Shown here in pieces: positions 41,289 through 50,275 of a DNA stretch of 64,000 bases (position 1 is the first letter of the stretch; the number at the start of each line of letters is the position of its first letter). The notes beneath the pieces were generated by a model that made no database searches, had not been told where the DNA came from, and saw only the letters and a program-made list of their open reading frames with translations. The position numbers and the translations under genes are program-made. The stretch is from the NCBI GenBank assembly GCA_902362725.1, contig CABIXM010000005.1, positions 129,818-193,817 on the forward strand. Reading direction: 5' to 3'. This DNA comes from Clostridiaceae bacterium. Lineage in GTDB: Bacteria; Bacillota; Clostridia; Lachnospirales; Lachnospiraceae.

Positions 41289-43034
41289 TCAGTTTCCTGT
41301 CTCTGCGCGGAAGACTGCGGCCCGCTCCGGCGACATCAGTACCGTGCCGGTTCCCTGATACACCGTCTCGTACTCCCTGTCCGTAAACAGGTGGGACAGA
41401 TCGCAGGCCATGAACTCCTCCGCCCAATGGGCCATATAGACCACGTCCGGGAATTTGTCCGGGTGCAGGTCATAGTAGTCGTAAAGCTGGGTGCTGCCCT
41501 CGTGTACCTGCCAGGTGGAATAATTGCCGCAGCCCGCGTCCGTGTAGAGATAGATCCAGGGGGCCACGCCCACCACCATCAGCTCATCCTTTTCCGTCAG
41601 ATCCAACCTATCGATCTCATCCAGTACCTTCCCGTACCACTCCGCCATCTCCGGCGTCGTGAACACATTTTTCAGAGGGCCGCGCTTCATCTGGGCGGTC
41701 AGCTTCCAGCCCCGCTCGTCGCCCCAGTCGTAGGTCATCCGCAGGAAGAACGTGCCAAAAAACTGGAATCCAATCACCAGAGCCGAACAGACGCACACCG
41801 CCCTCCAGCCGGTTCCCGGCTTTCTGCGGGCCTTCTCCTCCCGGATCCAGTCCGCCACGAACAGAAGACCCACCCAGGAGCACATGCCGTAGGCCACACT
41901 CAGGGTCACAATTCCCGTATTGGTGGCGTACTGAACCAGCAATGTGAACACCATGGCCGGCAGATACCACCAGCAGAAGAGCCGCTTATCCCTTTTTTCC
42001 GTGACCAGATAGGCCTCCAGACACCAGAAAGCCAGCGGCAGCATCTGATAATTCACAGTAATATTTTCAAAAATAAAGGTATAGTAAAACAGGTACGGCA
42101 CCACGCAGAGGGACGCCAGAATCATGTACCGCAGCCCGTGCTCACAGCGCATTCTGTCCAGTCCTGTGGCCAGGTACACTACGCCCAGCCCCACGAACAT
42201 CCAGCGGTAATTTTTGAAGCACAGATGGAAATACCGCCAGGTCTTGTACCAGTAGCCCTGCTGATGCTCGGAATCGCCCACGATATGCGGCACATTGGCC
42301 ACCATCTCCGCCAGGGTTCCCCGCTGAAAGATAAAGGCCAGGAAGAGTGCCAGAATGATACAGGCCCCCAACGTCATCCAGAGAAAGTTCTGAAACTGCA
42401 GTGCTCCCTCCGGCCGGGTTCCCCGCTTTCTGTGCCGCAGGGTCACCACCAGGCAGAGCAGGCCGTAAGCCACATACATCAGGATGGCGAAAGGATTCGC
42501 CAGCACAATCATGGCCATCAGGATGCCGCACAGAATGTATTCCGGCACCGAATGTTCCATCCGGGCCGAGAGAACCGCCAGGAGCACCGGCAGCAGTCCG
42601 AATTCAATGGAATTGTAGGACATGGCGCAAATACTGAAGGGGGCAAAAATTGCGAACAGGAACACGGGTCCGAAGGAGGCGTAACCCCGCCGCTGGAACC
42701 GCAGATAGAAAAACAGGGTCAGTACCGCCGAGTAGGCCAGATAAACAAACCGGCTGGCCATCACGATGCCCTCTGTGGTCCCCATGGCAGTCCGGATCAG
42801 GCAATAGATGGGATGCAGCAGAAAGGTACAGAGCTGCTGGGTGGGATTCCACTCATCAATCAGAATCTTTTCCCCCCGGAATATCCGCTCGGAGCAGCCG
42901 ATAAAATACATCTCGTCGGCTGTATTGAAGCCCCAGAAGCTCCTCGCGATAAAAATGATCTGTAATAAAAGAAACAGGCCGATAAAAATCAGGTGCTGCC
43001 GCCTGCGGTCTGTCTGCATGGTTCTCACGTTCAC
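41289..43034 (-). CDS. polytopic membrane protein, possible GT-C-type glycosyltransferase
   Basis: The 581-residue protein has about 10-11 predicted membrane helices and a soluble C-terminal part of about 150 residues. Early acidic residues after TM1 (FNTADEMYFIGCSERIFRGE) are placed like the Asp/Glu of lipid-sugar-dependent GT-C transferases (ArnT/Pmt type), but no full signature is present. It stands alone, with its own terminator. I cannot name a substrate; it could glycosylate cell-wall polymers or be an unknown membrane protein. Confidence 0.6.
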   Translation of the reverse strand: MNVRTMQTDRRRQHLIFIGLFLLLQIIFIARSFWGFNTADEMYFIGCSERIFRGEKILIDEWNPTQQLCTFLLHPIYCLIRTAMGTTEGIVMASRFVYLAYSAVLTLFFYLRFQRRGYASFGPVFLFAIFAPFSICAMSYNSIEFGLLPVLLAVLSARMEHSVPEYILCGILMAMIVLANPFAILMYVAYGLLCLVVTLRHRKRGTRPEGALQFQNFLWMTLGACIILALFLAFIFQRGTLAEMVANVPHIVGDSEHQQGYWYKTWRYFHLCFKNYRWMFVGLGVVYLATGLDRMRCEHGLRYMILASLCVVPYLFYYTFIFENITVNYQMLPLAFWCLEAYLVTEKRDKRLFCWWYLPAMVFTLLVQYATNTGIVTLSVAYGMCSWVGLLFVADWIREEKARRKPGTGWRAVCVCSALVIGFQFFGTFFLRMTYDWGDERGWKLTAQMKRGPLKNVFTTPEMAEWYGKVLDEIDRLDLTEKDELMVVGVAPWIYLYTDAGCGNYSTWQVHEGSTQLYDYYDLHPDKFPDVVYMAHWAEEFMACDLSHLFTDREYETVYQGTGTVLMSPERAAVFRAETGN

Positions 43035-43119
43035 TTTTCTTTCTCCCAGTTATTTCCAATTAGAATTTTAGCGCAGAGACTGGTTTTACACAGTCCCCGC
43101 GCTTGGTTCTTCTTATGAA

Positions 43120-43971
43120 TTATACTCTGCCAGTGCAGCCGCACATCTTCATACGTGTCTCCACGATGGCCTTTACGTGCTCCATGGCTACCTTGCCGTA
43201 CTTCTTCGGATCGAAAGCGTCCGGGTTCGCTGCCAGGAATTCCTTTACGCCGTCGGTATAAGCGATACGAAGCTCGGTAGCGAAGTTCACCTTGCAGATA
43301 CCGCGCTTGATGCTCTCTACGACTGCCTCCTCGGAAAGTCCGCTTGCGCCATGCAGTACCAGCGGAATATCTACGACTTTCCGGATCTCAGCCAGGCGAT
43401 CCAGATCCAGCTTCGGCACTCCCTTGTATACACCGTGAGCCGTTCCGATGGCTACGGCCAGGGAAGTCACGCCGGTGCGCTCCACGAATTCCTTTGCCTC
43501 CAGCGGATCGGTATAGCCATTGCCCTCGCCGCCGTCCAGATCGTCCTCTTTGCCGCCGACCTTACCGAGCTCAGCCTCCACCGGTATTCCGGAGGGTCTG
43601 CAGGCGTCTGCTACAGCCTTGGTCACTGCTATATTTTCTTCAAACACATTGTGGGAACCGTCAATCATGATGGAAGTGTAGCCTGTCCGTAATGCGCGCA
43701 TCGCCAGGTCAAAGCTGTCGCCGTGATCCAGGTGCAGACACACCGGAACGCTGGCACGCTCAGCGGCTGCCTTTACATTAGCCAGATACATATCCAGTCC
43801 CGCGTACTTGATGGTGGACGGCGTAGTCTGCAGCATCAGCGGGGCCCGAAGCTCCTCCGCCGCTGAGATAACAGCCATGACCATCTCCATATTCTCCACA
43901 TTGAAAGCGCCTACGGCGTAGCCGCCTTTCTGTGCGTCCAAAAGCATCTTTTCTGATGTAACAAATGACAT
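43120..43971 (-). CDS. class II fructose/tagatose-bisphosphate aldolase family protein
   Basis: This Zn-dependent aldolase splits ketose bisphosphates into dihydroxyacetone phosphate and an aldehyde. The 283-residue sequence has GAFNVENMEMVMAVISAA, the first Zn His in HLDHGDS, SIMIDGSHNVFEEN, EAELGKVGG and the second-half HGVYKG and LHGASGL blocks. Length and wording are closer to the GatY/KbaY/FbaA short forms than to long FBA. It follows the ketose epimerase-kinase operon by 190 bases, so it probably handles the phosphorylated product of that pathway. The start follows GAGGAGG. Confidence 0.9.
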   Translation of the reverse strand: MSFVTSEKMLLDAQKGGYAVGAFNVENMEMVMAVISAAEELRAPLMLQTTPSTIKYAGLDMYLANVKAAAERASVPVCLHLDHGDSFDLAMRALRTGYTSIMIDGSHNVFEENIAVTKAVADACRPSGIPVEAELGKVGGKEDDLDGGEGNGYTDPLEAKEFVERTGVTSLAVAIGTAHGVYKGVPKLDLDRLAEIRKVVDIPLVLHGASGLSEEAVVESIKRGICKVNFATELRIAYTDGVKEFLAANPDAFDPKKYGKVAMEHVKAIVETRMKMCGCTGRV

Positions 43972-44095
43972 GATCGTTCCTCCTCGTCTGATTCAGTGTT
44001 GTCTTTTCTTACCTTACTTATCATACCCCGGATTCCGAAAAAGCGCAACCTCCAAAGGGTTTTCCTGCCCGGAAAAAAATCTCAAGAAAATTTCA

Positions 44096-44117
44096 AAAAG
44101 AAAGCGGGGCTGCCGCT
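44096..44117 (-). terminator. terminator at the end of the transporter remnant
   Basis: Minus-strand AGCGG and CCGCT pair around CAGCC and lead into TTTCTTTTT. It marks the original end of the sugar-binding-protein gene. Confidence 0.6.
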
Positions 44118-44164
44118 ACCTTAACAACTACGTCTACTGCTGTGCTTGCCTGTGTGTTTGCGTC

Positions 44165-44581
44165 CTAAAGTACGGAACCTGCTACACGGCCATCCTTTAC
44201 TGCCTGAAGAGTATCCGGAATTACGTCGGTACCGATGAGGATCAGGTCTCTTCCCTGAGACTCAGCAGCCTGCAGCTGCGCGTTGTTCATCTCCGGCAGC
44301 GGCGCCAGTTCCTGATGAATCATGGCGATTCCTTCTTTGATGGAATCAGAGATGGATTTCGGATGAATTTCTTTTCCGTTGTGAAGAACCACACCTTCGT
44401 CCGGCATATACTCTCCGGTAATCATTTTCATCAATGTGGATTTTCCGGCTCCGTTCTCGCCTACCAGAGCGTGAACCTCACCCGGCGCTATCTGAAAACT
44501 TACATCTTTAACAGCATAGACGCCCGGGAACCGTTTGTGCAGTCCACGTACCTCCAAGCGATAATCTCCCATATTCTTCAC
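44165..44581 (-). pseudogene. rbsA-rbsB deletion chimera (sugar ABC transporter remnant)
   Basis: Residues 1-98 of this 138-residue ORF are the N-terminus of an RbsA/MglA-type ATPase, with Walker A GENGAGKST (41-49) and GIAMIHQELAPLPEM. From residue 99 it turns into the C-terminal part of an RbsB-type sugar-binding protein (NNAQLQAAESQGRDLILIGT, DTLQAVKDGRVAGSV). The remainder of the ATPase, the permease and most of the binding protein are gone; the junction is near 44287. The frame ends in a TAG where Gln is expected, and after it the same frame still reads DANTQASTAVDVVVKVAA, the natural tail. So a deletion was followed, or joined, by a nonsense change. It cannot transport. Confidence 0.82.
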
Positions 44582-44583
44582 CT

Positions 44584-45528
44584 CTATCTGTTGTTTTCTA
44601 TCATTTCACGAACCGTCTCAGGAGAAATCTTTCCTTCCATCGGTCCGAAAGCTGCTGCGTTCAGAGCACCTGCGGCTGCTCCCATCTGAGCCGCTTCCTT
44701 CAGGCTTCTGCCCTGTGCCAGCCCGCAGATAAACGCTGCGTCGAAGCTGTCGCCCGCGCCGGTGGCATCCTCCTGCTCTACCTTGTATACACCCATGGTT
44801 TCCACCAGACCCTCGCGGCTGTAAATCTGGGATCCCTTGGAACCATTCTTCAGAACCAGAAGTTCCAGCTTCTCATTTTCAAAGGCTGCCTTTACTGCAT
44901 CCTCGATGTTATCTTTGCCGGTAAACTGCTTCAGCTCAGACACGCCCGGCATGAAGATACTGGAATTGCGGAACACTTCCTGTACCAGGTCCATGGCGGT
45001 CGGGTCGTGAAGCATCTCCATACGGATATTCGGGTCGAAGCTAATCTTCGTACCCTGCTCCGCGAACATGTTCATGGCCTTGACAATCTCTTTTCCGAAT
45101 GCCAGAGAAGACATCAAAGAGCATCCCATAATATGGAAATATTTCGTATCCTCCAGACCCTTCAGGTCTGCCGGAGCCTTCGGCTCTACCGCCGGGGTTC
45201 CGTCCACATGGAAGATGAATTTCCGCTCGCCGTCAGAATAGTAGGTAACAAATGCCACTCCTGCGGAACCCTTGTCGCTCTCCAGCACTCTGCTCACGTC
45301 TACGCCGTCCTTTTTCAGGCGATCCAGGATGTTCTTTCCGAAATCATCCCTGCCGACTCCGGCGATGATGCCTGCAGAGCAGCCAAGTCTCGCTGCTGTG
45401 CTGATGAAGATTCCCGGTGCTCCGCTGGGGAAGGGGCCCCGGAAGTATCCGGTCTCATATAATTCTACGTTTTCTGTGGGTCTCATGATCTCGCAGAGTA
45501 ATTCACCCATCGTTACGATTTCAGCCAT
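44584..45528 (-). CDS. PfkB-family sugar kinase
   Basis: This 314-residue ribokinase-fold enzyme phosphorylates a sugar with ATP. The start at 45528 follows GGAGGTAAAAACA; an in-frame ATG at 45555 has no such site. It shows the N-terminal GELLCEIMRP, the GVGRDDFG turn, and the PfkB signature DATGAGDSFDAAFICGL with the catalytic Asp. It lies 16 bases after the ketose 3-epimerase gene. In this place it probably phosphorylates the ketose made by the epimerase, perhaps fructose (inference). Confidence 0.92.
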   Translation of the reverse strand: MAEIVTMGELLCEIMRPTENVELYETGYFRGPFPSGAPGIFISTAARLGCSAGIIAGVGRDDFGKNILDRLKKDGVDVSRVLESDKGSAGVAFVTYYSDGERKFIFHVDGTPAVEPKAPADLKGLEDTKYFHIMGCSLMSSLAFGKEIVKAMNMFAEQGTKISFDPNIRMEMLHDPTAMDLVQEVFRNSSIFMPGVSELKQFTGKDNIEDAVKAAFENEKLELLVLKNGSKGSQIYSREGLVETMGVYKVEQEDATGAGDSFDAAFICGLAQGRSLKEAAQMGAAAGALNAAAFGPMEGKISPETVREMIENNR

Positions 45529-45544
45529 TGTTTTTACCTCCTGC

Positions 45545-46423
45545 TTATGCCTCAAACTTCTCTTTCAGGAATTTCAGAGATGTCTTCAGATATTCGTCCA
45601 ACTGCTCCTGTGTTGCTCCATTGCTCAGGTCTCTCCATACTCTGCAGCTATATCCTACGTCTCCGCCCCGGAACAGGAACGGCTCCATTACCACGCCCTT
45701 ATCATAGTGGATGTCTCGAAGGGCCTGTCCGATACCTGCCCAGTCAAGGCTGTTATTCATACCAGGAAGCTTCCGGTTATTCTCGCCCACATGGACGTGA
45801 CCCAGCATATCGCCCGCGTTGCGGATAGCGCCGCACATGTCGTCCTCTTCGATATTCATATGGTAGGTATCCAGCAGGATATTGACATTTTTCTTCCCTA
45901 TCTGATTGCAGTACTCGATGGCCTCTGCACAGTCTGTCAGGATATAAGTCTCGTTACGGTTCAGAACCTCCAGCGCGCAGTCGATACCGTAAGCCTCTGC
46001 CCGGTTACCCAGTTCCCGAAGAAGCGGAATGCTGTGCTCCCAGGCTGCCTCTTTATCGGTATAAGCGAAATCGCTGGGCCAGAAAGAATAAATAGCGCCT
46101 GCCAGAACCGGGGAATGAATGGCCGCCATGTTCCTGACGATCTGTGTGAAGTACTCGAGACCGTTCTTTCTCACTGCTTCATCCGGGGAAGACAGGTCAT
46201 ACTCTTTTGCAGGGCCGCTGTTGGTGGAAAGTGTCAAACCATACTCTCTTGCCACTGCGTCTAACTCTGCCAGTTCTTTCTCGCTCATATGGTAAATATG
46301 ATCTGCTGTCACCTCAAACATGTCGAAGCCGAAGTCTGCCAGCTTCTTTGCTACTCTTTTGTATTTTTCAATATCACACGCTCCTGTGTTTCCCCAGTAC
46401 GCATGTCCCACTCCGAACTTCAT
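45545..46423 (-). CDS. ketose 3-epimerase (D-psicose/tagatose 3-epimerase family)
   Basis: The enzyme inverts C3 of free ketoses such as D-psicose (allulose), tagatose or fructose. The 292-residue TIM barrel retains the metal and catalytic residues of the family: Glu in LEVLNR, Asp in LLDTYHMNIEEDD, His in GHVHVGENN and Glu in VVMEPF. The general wording (NLSSPD-like SSPDEAVRKNG, VWRDLSNGA) is that of clostridial psicose 3-epimerases. It is first in the operon with the PfkB kinase, behind a promoter and GTGCTCGTGCTC-type operators, divergent from a LacI gene. Confidence 0.85.
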   Translation of the reverse strand: MKFGVGHAYWGNTGACDIEKYKRVAKKLADFGFDMFEVTADHIYHMSEKELAELDAVAREYGLTLSTNSGPAKEYDLSSPDEAVRKNGLEYFTQIVRNMAAIHSPVLAGAIYSFWPSDFAYTDKEAAWEHSIPLLRELGNRAEAYGIDCALEVLNRNETYILTDCAEAIEYCNQIGKKNVNILLDTYHMNIEEDDMCGAIRNAGDMLGHVHVGENNRKLPGMNNSLDWAGIGQALRDIHYDKGVVMEPFLFRGGDVGYSCRVWRDLSNGATQEQLDEYLKTSLKFLKEKFEA

Positions 46424-46470
46424 ATCGAAATCTCCTCTCTTTCTTTCCGTTGGCTTACATTTATTTCTTT

Positions 46471-46484
46471 TTGTGCTCGTGCTC
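46471..46484 (-). promoter_or_regulatory. operator-like site 1, LacI type
   Basis: TTGTGCTCGTGCTC, in the epimerase leader. The same sequence recurs at 46559-46572, and a related inverted site is at 46723. Confidence 0.55.
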
Positions 46485-46558
46485 TACTTGTTTTTAAAAA
46501 AAGATTCGAATTTTGCTCGTAATCAACTGCCATTTCCGAATTCTTTATGTTTTCTTTT

Positions 46559-46572
46559 TTGTGCTCGTGCTC
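46559..46572 (-). promoter_or_regulatory. operator-like site 2, LacI type
   Basis: TTGTGCTCGTGCTC, 14 of 14 bases identical to site 1. It lies just downstream of the epimerase promoter, where a bound repressor would block transcription. The core is a quasi-palindrome around a central CG. Confidence 0.6.
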
Positions 46573-46585
46573 ATTTATTGAATTC

Positions 46586-46614
46586 ATTATAACATCGGTT
46601 TTTCATCATATCAA
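46586..46614 (-). promoter_or_regulatory. promoter of the epimerase-kinase operon
   Basis: Minus-strand TTGATA (46609-46614) and TATAAT (46586-46591), spaced 17 bases. Confidence 0.8.
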
Positions 46615-46722
46615 TAGACAGTTTTCACAGGATATCGCTTATATTTTTAGTTATTTTTCACAATTTCCGTGCTGTTTCAAGGCTTTCGAAGATTTCGGGA
46701 AAATATTTCATTTTTAGAACTA

Positions 46723-46735
46723 GACACGAGCACAA
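46723..46735 (+). promoter_or_regulatory. operator-like site 3, near the lacI gene
   Basis: GACACGAGCACAA is the inverted form of the site in the epimerase leader (TTGTGCTCGTGTC). It lies 68 bases before the LacI gene, a place for autoregulation. Confidence 0.5.
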
Positions 46736-46802
46736 TTTTCTGATATGCTGTAATCAACGTATATAAAAAGTATAAAGTATGCTATGCAGGGGGCAATAAA
46801 CA

Positions 46803-47840
46803 GTGAGTGTTACCATAAAACAGATTGCTGAGCTGGCGAATGTGTCCCGTGGCACCGTAGACAAGGTCTTAAATGATCGTCCGGGCGTGAAGGCTGAGAC
46901 CAAGGCGAAGATTCTTCAGATTGCCAAAGAGCTGAATTATCAACCCAACTTTCTCGGCAAGGCACTGGTGCAGAGTAAGGAACCTACGAAGCTGGGTATC
47001 GTTCTGACACCAGACTATAATCCGTTCATTCAGGCTATTTTAAAAGGAATCCGGCAGGCTACCGACGAGTTCTCACCTTTCGGACTGAAGATCGATGTTA
47101 AGATGCTGACGACACTGGAGGCAGCCGAGCTTATCAGTATTTTAAATGAGATGAGTATTAACGGTTACAGCGGCATCGCCGTATTTCCGATTGATGATAC
47201 ACAGGTAAAGAATAAGATTAATCAACTGGTGGACGAGGGAATCGTGGTCATGACCTTCAATTCCCGGATCGACGGCATCCACGACCTCTGTTTTCTGGGT
47301 CAGGATCACGTCCAGGGAGGCGTGGCTGCAGGCGGCCTGATGGGGCATCTGCTGCCGGATGGCGGCGAAGTCGGCGTCATCATCAGCTCCACCAGCTTGT
47401 CCTGCCACCAGTGCAGACTGAAGGGCTTCCAGGAAAAGCTGGCGTCCCGTTATCCTGATCTCCACATCGTAGATATCAAGGAAAATCAGGACCGTAAGGA
47501 CGAGGCATTCAAATACACGCTGGAATACTGCAACCGTTACCCGAACCTGAAGGGCATCTACATCACCGGAGGCGGCATCGGCGGCGTGGGAACGGCTCTG
47601 GATATCGCAGGCAAGGCCGGCAAGATCAAGGTCATCTGCCATGATCTGGTTCCAGATACCCTGACATTACTCCAGAACGGCACCGTGGACTTCGCCATCG
47701 GCCAGAGCGCCACCAATCAGGGCTATCAGATCGTCAAGATCCTCTTTGATTATATTATCAAGAAGCAGAAGCCCTCATCCTATTACATTAAAGTGCCTAT
47801 CACCATCGCGACAGAAGATACCATCGACTGTTTCGAATAA
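46803..47840 (+). CDS. LacI-family regulator of the ketose operon
   Basis: The 345-residue regulator begins with GTG at 46803, behind AGGGGG. The helix-turn-helix (VTIKQIAELANVSRGTVDKVL) is followed by a periplasmic-binding-protein-like domain of the RbsB kind (GIVLTPDYNPFIQAILKGI, YITGGGIGGVGTALD), which suggests a ribose/allose-type sugar effector. It is divergent from the epimerase operon, with three matching operator-like sites between them. Confidence 0.92.
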   Translation: MSVTIKQIAELANVSRGTVDKVLNDRPGVKAETKAKILQIAKELNYQPNFLGKALVQSKEPTKLGIVLTPDYNPFIQAILKGIRQATDEFSPFGLKIDVKMLTTLEAAELISILNEMSINGYSGIAVFPIDDTQVKNKINQLVDEGIVVMTFNSRIDGIHDLCFLGQDHVQGGVAAGGLMGHLLPDGGEVGVIISSTSLSCHQCRLKGFQEKLASRYPDLHIVDIKENQDRKDEAFKYTLEYCNRYPNLKGIYITGGGIGGVGTALDIAGKAGKIKVICHDLVPDTLTLLQNGTVDFAIGQSATNQGYQIVKILFDYIIKKQKPSSYYIKVPITIATEDTIDCFE

Positions 47841-47866
47841 TCAATTGTCCAACCTTGTTATGTCCG

Positions 47867-47894
47867 AAAAGAGCTGCCAGTGGCGGCTCTTTTT
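47867..47894 (+). terminator. terminator of the LacI gene
   Basis: AAAGAGCTGCC and GGCGGCTCTTTTT pair around AGT, 26 bases after the stop. Confidence 0.8.
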
Positions 47895-47906
47895 GGCTCT
47901 CCACAA

Positions 47907-48070
47907 CAAGAAAGAATCCTGCGAAGTAGGATTCTCCGCCTGCGGCGGGTCGCTTTAGCGACATGATTCCATTCCGCCGCAGTGCGATCCCCCGGAGGGG
48001 CTTTTTGCTCTATAGGAATCATAGCTTTCACACTTTAATGTAACACGGTATTTCCTATAGAGCAAAAAAG
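47907..48070. repeat. structured intergenic repeat, family A, copy 2
   Basis: It has the same plan as 17823-17988. The first hairpin is GAATCCT/AGGATTC, the second GTCGCT/AGCGAC, and a long stem CTGCGGCGG/CCGCCGCAG is visible here. The GTGCGATCCCCCGGAGGGGC block is identical in both copies. The closing hairpin is GCTCTATAGGAA/TTCCTATAGAGC. Confidence 0.78.
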
Positions 48071-48074
48071 CGCA

Positions 48075-48110
48075 GGAAAACGCCGGAGACTTCCGTCCCC
48101 GGCGTTTTCC
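48075..48110. terminator. hairpin after the repeat
   Basis: GGAAAACGCCGG pairs perfectly with CCGGCGTTTTCC. It may be a bidirectional terminator. The rest of this 632-base gap (48111-48416) holds nothing I recognise; an open frame at 48169-48453 is not protein-like. Confidence 0.65.
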
Positions 48111-48416
48111 CGTGATCTCTCACATTCCCCTCTTATAAGAGCCCCTCTCCTCCACCGTTCTGGCAGCTTTGAGAAACTCTTATCCTATAAAAAATGCTGC
48201 AACAGGCGTCAAATTGAGCGCACGAATCACAGCATCCAAACATATCAGAATTCTTTTCGGATTTCTAATAGCAACCGGCTGTCATAGTTTTACCCTTAGA
48301 CCCATCTGGCTTTGCGTCCCTGCTTTTCAACAGGTTTGCCCTATATTCTCTTTTGCAGCATGGCTTATTTTAACAGACTTTTTCCTATATTGCAAGAGCA
48401 ACTTTTACATACCAGT

Positions 48417-48450
48417 TCAAAAGAGGCATGACGCTTCGCGCCATGCCTCC
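48417..48450 (-). terminator. terminator of fucI
   Basis: GAGGCATG and CATGCCTC pair, and the minus strand continues into TTTTG, 23 bases after the stop. Confidence 0.8.
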
Positions 48451-48472
48451 TGAAATAATCTTTTTAATGAAA

Positions 48473-50275
48473 TTAACGGATAGTCTTGTACAGCGGGCCG
48501 TATGCCTTGCATGCGCGGAAGTCCTGTCCCTCTTTGTCCATACCGAATGCGTTCCATGCTGCCGGACGGAAGATCTCCTCCTCCGGAACGTTGTGCATGC
48601 ATACCGGGATTCTTAAGATGGAGCAAAGGGTAATCAGGTCTGCTCCGATATGGCCGTAGCTGATAGCGCCATGGTTTGCGCCCCAGTTGTTCATCATATC
48701 GTAAGCAGTCTTGAATGCGCCCTCGCCTGTGCAGCGCGGCGCGAACCATGTGCAGGGCCATGTATAGTCTGTTCTCTTCCACAGAGTATCGGATACATCA
48801 TCCGGCAGGTTGATGGTCCAGCCCTCTGCAATCTGCAGAACCGGTCCAAGTCCCTTTACCAGGTTCAGACGAATCATGGTAGCCGGCATCTCAGCTCTGG
48901 TCAGGAAACGGGAGGAGAATCCGCCGCCACGGAAGTAGCCGTTGTCAGCTGCGTTCCAGGTGGTTGCTTCCATAATCTTCTTCTGATCCTCTTCGGTTAC
49001 GTCCCACCACTGCTTCATGGTGCCGTTGCCATTCTCATCCTTTACTTCGCCGCAGGCATCCAGACAGCATGCGCCAGAGTTAATCAGATGGATAAAGCCG
49101 TCAGACTCTTTTGCCTTACCTTCCAGATCATAACCGGTAACTCTCTTTACTGCGTCGCCGCTCCAGTAGGTACGAACGTCCGCGAACATCTGAGCGCGGC
49201 CAGTCAGAAGCTTCATGAACAGCATGCCCAGACCGTTCAGTACGTCATTCTCGGTAGCCAGTACATACGGCTCTCTTGCGCCTTCCCAGTCGAAGGAGGT
49301 GTTCAGCATCGCCTCTGCGAAGTCTCCGTTCGGGTAGAAGTCTGTCCACTGTCTCTGTCCTTGGAAGCCTGCTGCCAGAGCGTTGTGTCCGATAGCTTCC
49401 TCAGAGAACTTCGGATCCAGCTTGTCGCAGCCGTTCATCAGCTCTTTGATGATAACAGCCATCTTTACGACGAACTCGAACTGCTCTTCCTTCTGCTCCT
49501 CTGTCATCTGAAGCTCAGGCGGGTTCTTGTCGAAGCCGATAGTACAGGTCTCCTTCGCCCACTTCAGAGCCTTCTCGAACTCTTCGTGATCGTAGATACC
49601 CTCGGTCATACGACGGATAATTTCTACCTCATCTACAGACTCCACACGCATTCCCAGGTATTCCTCGATGAATTCCGGGCTGATGATGGATCCGCCGATA
49701 CCCATGGTAACGGAACCAATCTGCAGGTAGGATTTTCCTCTCATGCTTGCTGCTGCTACTGCGGCGCGGCCGAAGCGGAGCAGTTTTGCCTTTACGTCCT
49801 CCGGGATGGTCTCGTCGTCAGCATCCTGTACGTCATGTCCGTAGATACCGAATGCCGGAAGTCCCTTCTGTGCGTGGGTAGCCAGTACGGAAGCCAGGTA
49901 TACAGCGCCCGGTCTCTCAGTAGCGTTCAGTCCCCATACGCCCTTGATGGTCAGCGGGTCGGTGTCCATGGTCTCGGAACCATAGCACCAGCAGGGAGTT
50001 ACGGTCAGGGTAATGTCTACGCCTGCCTTGCGAAACTTGTCTGCACAAGCCGCTGCCTCACCTACACGTCCGATGGTGGTGTCTGCGATCACAACCTTCA
50101 CCGGCTCGCCGTTGGAGTAACGGATATTCTCTTCAAACAGCTTTGCCGCTGCCTTTGCCATGCCCATGGTCTGCTCTTCCAGGGAACCTCTTACGTCAAG
50201 AGTTCCTCTTCTTCCGTCGATGGTGGGACGGATACCGATTACCGGATAATCGCCAATTAATCTAGATTTTGCCAC
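48473..50275 (-). CDS. fucI: L-fucose isomerase
   Basis: FucI interconverts L-fucose and L-fuculose, and often D-arabinose and D-ribulose, using Mn2+. The 600-residue length fits the hexameric enzyme, and the sequence runs [45 protein letters not shown] and [15 protein letters not shown] through to the C-terminal domain ([20 protein letters not shown]). No fuculokinase or fuculose-1-phosphate aldolase is adjacent, so the enzyme's product must be used by genes elsewhere or by the ketose operon next door. It is divergent from an AraC gene. Confidence 0.93.
   Translation of the reverse strand: MAKSRLIGDYPVIGIRPTIDGRRGTLDVRGSLEEQTMGMAKAAAKLFEENIRYSNGEPVKVVIADTTIGRVGEAAACADKFRKAGVDITLTVTPCWCYGSETMDTDPLTIKGVWGLNATERPGAVYLASVLATHAQKGLPAFGIYGHDVQDADDETIPEDVKAKLLRFGRAAVAAASMRGKSYLQIGSVTMGIGGSIISPEFIEEYLGMRVESVDEVEIIRRMTEGIYDHEEFEKALKWAKETCTIGFDKNPPELQMTEEQKEEQFEFVVKMAVIIKELMNGCDKLDPKFSEEAIGHNALAAGFQGQRQWTDFYPNGDFAEAMLNTSFDWEGAREPYVLATENDVLNGLGMLFMKLLTGRAQMFADVRTYWSGDAVKRVTGYDLEGKAKESDGFIHLINSGACCLDACGEVKDENGNGTMKQWWDVTEEDQKKIMEATTWNAADNGYFRGGGFSSRFLTRAEMPATMIRLNLVKGLGPVLQIAEGWTINLPDDVSDTLWKRTDYTWPCTWFAPRCTGEGAFKTAYDMMNNWGANHGAISYGHIGADLITLCSILRIPVCMHNVPEEEIFRPAAWNAFGMDKEGQDFRACKAYGPLYKTIR

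Noticed and set aside
45545-46423. Hydroxypyruvate isomerase or endonuclease IV
   Set aside because: Same barrel superfamily, but LEVLNR, DTYHMNIEEDD, GHVHVGENN and MEPF follow the ketose 3-epimerase pattern.
48169-48453. 94-residue ORF downstream of the LacI gene
   Set aside because: No convincing ribosome site, no family resemblance, odd composition, and it runs into the fucI terminator.
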